A DNA stretch of 64,000 bases. Source: Misgurnus anguillicaudatus. Taxonomy: Eukaryota; Chordata; Actinopteri; Cypriniformes; Cobitidae. Numbering within the stretch: position 1 is the first letter of the stretch; every line of letters begins with the position of its first letter. The notes below the pieces were generated by a model, which was not told the origin of the DNA, did no database searches, and saw nothing but the letters and a program-made list of their open reading frames with translations. Below, in pieces: positions 59,697 through 64,000 of this stretch. The stretch is from positions 14,764,001 to 14,828,000 of the forward strand of contig NC_073359.2 in assembly GCF_027580225.2 (NCBI RefSeq), in the 5' to 3' direction. The position numbers were made by a program, and so were the translations under genes.

Positions 59697-59740
59697 CGGA
59701 GCAAAAACAATAGGGTCCTCACACTTGTGTGCTCGGGCCC
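59697..59740 (+). repeat. Short terminal module, CACAC-TT-GTGTG form
   Basis: Last module of the array. 5' arm CGGAGC and loop TT, as at 14144-14187. Confidence 0.8.
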
Positions 59741-59742
59741 TA

Positions 59743-59756
59743 ATTAAAGCTGCAAG
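59743..59756 (+). repeat. Stub of a family B head, cut by the LTR insertion
   Basis: ATTAAAGCTGCAAG, the first 14 bases of a B unit. The LTR starts in the middle of the GCTGCAAGCAGC word. The matching right half should lie after the 3' LTR, outside the window. Confidence 0.85.
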
Positions 59757-60172
59757 TGAAGAAGATTTTTTAATTCAGAACTATATCTTTGGTGAACATG
59801 GTACTCAGATTCAAATGTGTTTTGCAAGTATGTATGTCTCAAGCTTGTAAGCTGAAGACTAGCAGTCGTAAAGACTGCAATGTATGCAGGGTTTAAAATA
59901 TGGTAACTGAGAGCAGAGCTAAAAATGCATAGGCTGACATTTGGAAGGAATGAAGTTACTACACCTGTCAAACATAAAAACATGCTAAAAACAACTACAT
60001 GGGAGGGGTTTCAACTTTTAGAGAACTGTATATTAGGTTGCATTCTGAAAAAGACTCGTTAGTTGCTTGGCCACCAACTCGGCCTTATTGTTGTATGCAA
60101 TAAAGTCATCTTTTGGCAATGGAACCCTCTGCTGAAAATTATTTTTCATAATCACTAAAAAAATCCACAACA
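59757..60172 (+). mobile_element. 5' LTR of an LTR retrotransposon
   Basis: 416 bp starting TGAAGAAG and ending CCACAACA (TG...CA), immediately followed by TT and a tRNA primer-binding site. Inside are a TATA-like word TATATTA (60029-60035) and AATAAA (60099-60104). The family (Gypsy or ERV-like) cannot be set because no coding region is in view. Confidence 0.8.
60099..60104 (+). promoter_or_regulatory. Polyadenylation signal AATAAA in the LTR
   Basis: Sits 68 bases before the LTR end and about 65 bases after the TATA-like word, the expected order for U3-R-U5. Confidence 0.6.
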
Positions 60173-60174
60173 TT

Positions 60175-60193
60175 TGGCGACGAGGATGGGATT
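60175..60193 (+). other. Primer-binding site, tRNA-Ser(GCU)
   Basis: TGGCGACGAGGATGGGATT is complementary over 19 bases to the 3' end of eukaryotic tRNA-Ser(GCU) including CCA, as I recall that tRNA. It lies two bases after the LTR, where reverse transcription would start. Confidence 0.8.
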
Positions 60194-60260
60194 GGAAAGG
60201 AGCATGGAGGTGGATGACCACTGTGGGCTGAGTTTGGATGAGCGGCATACACAGGGCCAG

Positions 60261-60262
60261 GT
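60261..60262 (+). promoter_or_regulatory. Candidate splice donor in the leader
   Basis: GGCCAG|GTAAGCAG matches the donor consensus closely, 67 bases after the primer-binding site. A short frame starting at the ATG inside the primer-binding site (60186) is open for exactly 25 codons up to this donor. Confidence 0.5.
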
Positions 60263-60676
60263 AAGCAGTTTTTGCTTATTTACTGGTGTACTGTTGTGTT
60301 GCTCATCTGGGTTGGTTTATGGTGGAAAAACTTTCACAATGCTCTTCCAATATAAGAACTAAGATTAATATAAGGTAAAAAGGGTTCCATTTCCAAGGAT
60401 TTTGATGCATGGTGTGAGTTGTTTGAAATAATAAAGAGGAAAAAATTCCTGAGCTCAGGTGGATAATCTGTGGTTTTGCTGAGAGGGCCTTTGATTGGAC
60501 AGCATTAACCTGGAACAGATAATAGTTTAATAGCTAAGTGGGCTTCGAAGATAGCATTAAACAGAAATAAAATTAATCTGTGTTTATTTGTAAAAGGGCC
60601 TTGATGGATACAAATGAACTGTAACAGATTATAAAAATGCTTATTGCAAGAGGGCTTTGATAGATGTAATAAGCGG

Positions 60677-60811
60677 ATACACTGTAAATGCATATTGTAT
60701 AAAAATGAAAGTGATTTGGTTTTGGAAGCTAATACATGTTTCACTTTGTTAGTTTAAGTAACTAAGTAGATGTTGATTCGACATCAATACAATATATCAT
60801 TTACAGTGTAT
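60677..60811. repeat. 135-bp segment with 13-bp perfect inverted ends
   Basis: ATACACTGTAAAT at 60677-60689 and ATTTACAGTGTAT at 60799-60811. MITE-like or large-hairpin organisation without an ORF. Confidence 0.7.
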
Positions 60812-60946
60812 GAAAAAAAAATAGGCTAAAAATAAAATAATCTGTGTTTATTTGTAAGAGGGCCTTGACAGATACAAATAGACTGTAACAGATTATAAAA
60901 AAAAATGCTTATTGCAAGAGGGCTATTGATTAGATGTAATAGGCGG

Positions 60947-61078
60947 ATACACTGTAAATAATTGTATAAAGAAAAAGTAACTTGGTTTTGGAAGCAAATC
61001 CATGTTTCAATTTGTTAGGTAAAGTATCTAAGCAGATGTTGATTTGACACCAATACTGCATTTTTATTTACAGTGTAT
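60947..61078. repeat. 132-bp segment with 13-bp perfect inverted ends
   Basis: Second copy: ATACACTGTAAAT at 60947 and ATTTACAGTGTAT ending 61078. The inner sequence aligns with the first copy. Confidence 0.7.
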
Positions 61079-61283
61079 GGAAAAAAAAATAAGATAAAAT
61101 TAAATAATCTGTGTTTATTCTGTAAGAGGGCCTTGACGGATACAGATAGACTGGAACAGACTATTAAAAATGCTTATGGAAAAAAAGGATAAAATTAAAT
61201 AATCTGTGTTTATTCTGTAAGAGGGCCTTGACGGATACAGGTAGACTGGAACAGACTATTAAAAATGCTTATGAAATAAGCGG

Positions 61284-61419
61284 ATACACTGTAAAATAAT
61301 GATAGCAAAAGGAAAAGTACTTTGGTTTTTCAAGCCATTAATGTGTTACTTTGTTAGGTTAGGGTAACAAAAAATGTATATGTTGATTTAACATAAATGC
61401 TGCATATTTTAGAGTGTAT
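61284..61419. repeat. 136-bp segment with imperfect inverted ends
   Basis: Third copy: ATACACTGTAAAAT and ATTTTAGAGTGTAT. The mismatch at the right end suggests decay. Confidence 0.65.
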
Positions 61420-63902
61420 GGATAAAAAATAAATAAACAGAGCATGAAACAAAAGTGTTATAAAGTGGATAGGGGTCTGCAAGGGCAGAATTATTTTTTA
61501 TGAAAACAGCTCTTTATATATATATTTATATAATAGAGGTCTGAACGGATAAAATATTATTCTGTAGATACCGCCCTAATGCATGATAAAAAGTTTGACT
61601 TGTGAGTAAAAGTGGAAAGGATCCTCAACAGTGAAAAACAAGTGGTGTCATGTTTAAAGTGTGAATGACTGGGTGTATGTTATAAATAGAGTGAGTGCAG
61701 GCCTGACTGAGTGCTGTGGATGAAAGAGCTAGCAGTGAAGTGAAATACCGGTTAATATAAGTAAAATAATAATAATAATATATTATTTATATAATAAAGT
61801 AATAAGAGATTAAAATTATAGGTAAATGGTATATATAGGTTGAAAGGAGGTTTTTACATCTATATTTTATATCTTAATCCAATGAAAAAATATTTGTGTT
61901 TAAGACTATTGTAAAGGGAAAAAATAGTATTACCTGACAAATAGAAAAAATTGAATTGAAAAAGAAACATTAATTAAGTAAGGAACGGCTTAAAAAACCT
62001 TTGCAGTGTAGAAAAAGTAATATTGGAGAGAAAGTGGTTGATGTTTACTTAGCTTGAAAGTTAACTGGAATAAAAGTGTTTTTATTTGTTAATTTTCTAA
62101 TGTTAAAAAGTTAAAAAATTGCTAAATATGATAGAAAAGATTGAATGAAGAAGTAACAGGTGTAGAGTAAAGTCATAGTTGTTATTCTTGTGGAAGTATC
62201 TATTAGGCAGAGATCTGATAAAGAATGTGTTGAAGAAATTGTCATGAAGGGAACATTTGATGTTGCAATGTGTAAAGAAATGGATATTGTAAATAAACCT
62301 ATATTAAATCAAAAGAAAGAAAAGAAGGATGGATTTAAAGAAGAAAAGCATTGGCATTATTCATGAATAAAGGGGAACATATATAGATTAGAAAAATGTT
62401 AAAGGAAGTTGATAATGGAACAAAAAGAAAGTGTGTTAAATGTTAATCTATATTTATCATGCATACTGTAGAAGGTTGATTTCCAGTACTCAAGGGCACT
62501 GTGGAAATTATAGGTAAAATGTAAATGAAATGATCAGTAGTTATAGAATAGGAAAATTAAACAGGTTTGGGAGTAAAGCTTAAAAATGAGGAAAGATACT
62601 AAATTAAAGAAATTTAAATTATTATCAGGAAGAATATGAGAGTAAAGAGTGTAGAGTAAAAAGACAAAAGGCATTGTTTACACACAGAGGTGAAAAAAAG
62701 ATGAGGTAAAAAGAGATAAATGAAAAATAAGAAATAAAAATAGGAAAAACATTAGAAAGAATTAATGAAGTAAAATTAGAAGAGAGTAGAGAGGGAGAGT
62801 AAAGAGGAGGTGTCATCTGATGGAGTAATGTGGATATGGGGAAAAAGATAAATGATGGCTTAGGCTACTGGCCTTACAATTTCTTAATTTAATAAAGGTA
62901 TTAAGGACTTTGGGAGGCTGATCACTTACCCTCAAGCATTCATGGGGTTGGGAAAAGGACTAAGTTGTGGCAATGGAGAAATGAAAGAAAGCTTTGACCT
63001 GTGGACTAACGTTACATGAGGAGGGACTATTTTTGAACATATCATAGCAGTGTGGCAGCCACTGCTTGGACTCTAAAGCACAGAGAGAAAACTGGGAGAC
63101 ACAGAGAATCCAGTTTTGTTCAGAGACAATAAAAAAGAGACTGAGGGATATCCAGAAGGAGACCCTGGAATGACCAGACTCCTGTACCCATCATAAATGA
63201 CTTTGCAGCATCACCATCCCAGAAAGAAAACAACTTGAACTGGGAGAGACAAAGAAAACATGCTGAGGACTACAAAAAGCCTGGCCACGCTAAGAGAGAC
63301 TTTCGCTATATCCATGTACCAGCTCTGTGAGTGAGGGGGGGAGGGTGACAGCAGCCTTTTCAAAGTCCAGTTTAAGGTTCAGAAGATTTGTTAAGAATAT
63401 GTTTCTCTGGACAAGTAGTGGTAATTCAATGTATGGATACAACAATAAACAAAACTATAACCATATCTATTCTCATATCAAAATCACACTCCTGTTTACT
63501 GTTTACTTGTTAAACAAAATATGCATAATTTGGGTTAAGCCATTGGAATTTGTGTTTTCCAGAAGGGTATAGGGAATATAGATATAAAGTAAGTAAGACA
63601 TGATATTAAAGTGATATTAACTGAATCAAAGCAAATGTATAATAAGTAGTGATGTACAACAAACAATAAATAAATTGGAAAATGTATTGAAGCACAAATT
63701 TCTAATGCAAAGTTATCAAAGTGGGAATTTCATTGTATTATAATATGATCATGAGAAAGATATTCAACTTAAAAAGTGGCAAAATAAATTATATGACAAG
63801 AAATTGATATAACATCAGAGGAAGGTAAACAAGAATTAGTAAAGAGTATGATTGAAAATCAGTTAATAGAATAATGACTTAATGTAACTGACTTATTTCC
63901 AC

Positions 63903-63904
63903 AG
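63903..63904 (+). promoter_or_regulatory. Candidate splice acceptor
   Basis: GACTTATTTCCACAG|GTCTC has a short pyrimidine tract and CAG. Paired with the donor at 60261 it would remove 3,644 bases. In the frame from 60186 the joined reading stops after 16 more codons, so a protein is not supported by that frame. Confidence 0.4.
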
Positions 63905-64000
63905 GTCTCTTGTATACTGGAAAAGATTGTGAAGAAAAGGATTTATGGGATATGATGGAAAAAAACCTATATAAAGCCAGTGGATCTCCATAATGTTTAA

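Larger units (their letters stand above)
57530..59742 (+). repeat. Family B repeat unit B8
   Basis: Two-cycle unit (sub-repeats near 57709, 58016, 58792, 59099). Position 58073 onward is nearly the same as 1-1600 (offset about 58,070). Unlike that copy it continues into AATAATAATAAACGG and a short module (59697-59740). CTCF-like 16-mer at 57664-57679. Confidence 0.85.
60569..61430 (+). repeat. Internal repeat block in the LTR leader
   Basis: Four copies of a unit starting around AATCTGTGTTTATT (CTG at 60578, 60842, 61109 and 61204) and continuing with GTAAGAGGGCCTTGA and AGACTG.AACAGA. Spacings are 264, 267 and 95 bp; the third copy is truncated. Three contain a segment with inverted ends (next entries). 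Confidence 0.85.
60194..64000 (+). mobile_element. ORF-free leader / internal region of the LTR element
   Basis: 3.8 kb of AT-rich sequence without gag, protease, reverse transcriptase or integrase motifs in any frame. It contains an internal repeat block (60569-61430), several TA-rich runs, and a more GC-balanced stretch (about 62900-63360) without an ORF. It runs off the right edge. Either the coding genes start further on or this is a non-autonomous element with a large non-coding interior. Confidence 0.65.

Noticed and set aside
2700..59740. Helitron-like 3' end (hairpin followed by CTAA) at the terminal modules.
   Set aside because: The units do not start with TC, no Rep/helicase frame is present, and modules also occur without a unit, so the CTAA and hairpin resemblance alone is weak.
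62900..63360. Possible gag remnant or host exon in the more GC-balanced part of the LTR leader.
   Set aside because: No frame longer than a few dozen codons and no recognisable motif on either strand.
60186..63952. A spliced protein from the LTR leader (25 codons joined to the exon at 63905).
   Set aside because: The joined frame stops after 16 further codons and shows no gag-like feature. The splice sites themselves are kept as candidates.

Overview
This window is repeat-dominated vertebrate DNA, almost certainly from a teleost and plausibly a cyprinid. It has a Tol2-like hAT element, an L1-clade LINE with an intact ORF2, a LINE-type tail with AATTC repeats of a kind common in fish genomes, piggyBac-like ends and an LTR element. 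No host protein-coding gene, tRNA, rRNA, CRISPR array or bacterial-type operon is visible. The only convincing protein genes are the two ORFs of one LINE-1. The many other short open frames are shadows of repeated DNA: they recur in parallel in several frames on both strands, and several 'start' at TTG.

Layout. Positions 1-59756 are a head-to-tail, same-orientation array of two related repeat families. Family A (21 copies, 1.1-2.8 kb before large insertions) starts with TATAGCTGCAAGCAGCGATG. It fills 4853-25727, 26811-49438 and 1621-2863. Family B (1.1-2.5 kb, starts ATTAAAGCTGCAAGCAGCG) lies at both ends (1-1620, 2864-4852, 49439-59756) and once inside (25728-26810). Each A unit is built from a head, 2-7 sub-repeats (about 186 bp where they are adjacent), a tail with YY1/ETS/GC-box-like words, and an A-rich or TAA-rich tract. 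Many units of both families then end in a 44-72 bp GC-rich module able to fold into hairpins and ending GGGCCCTAA. There are 25 such modules. Each A or B unit also carries about three words of the GGTGGCGCTA/GGGGGCGCTA type, which match the CTCF core consensus, all in the same direction.

Insertions date the array. A Tol2-like hAT element (853-858 bp) sits at exactly the same base with the same 8-bp target duplication in four A units, so it inserted once and was then amplified with its host unit. Inserted once, with empty paralogous sites elsewhere in the array, are: a full-length L1 (31984-38096, perfect 14-bp target duplications, ORF1 and ORF2 open); a minus-strand LINE tail (44832-45704); a nested piggyBac-like/hAT-like/palindromic MITE cluster (14474-16177); and the LTR element that ends the array.

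From 59757 to the right edge lies an LTR retrotransposon: a 416-bp LTR (TG...CA) and a primer-binding site matching the 3' end of tRNA-Ser(GCU). A very long, AT-rich, ORF-free leader follows, with its own internal repeats, a consensus splice donor at 60261 and an acceptor at 63904. Its coding region, if any, lies outside the window. No gene network can be read here. The most testable ideas are that the array is a reservoir of co-oriented CTCF/ETS/YY1-type sites, and that the terminal module is a structured RNA or DNA element.
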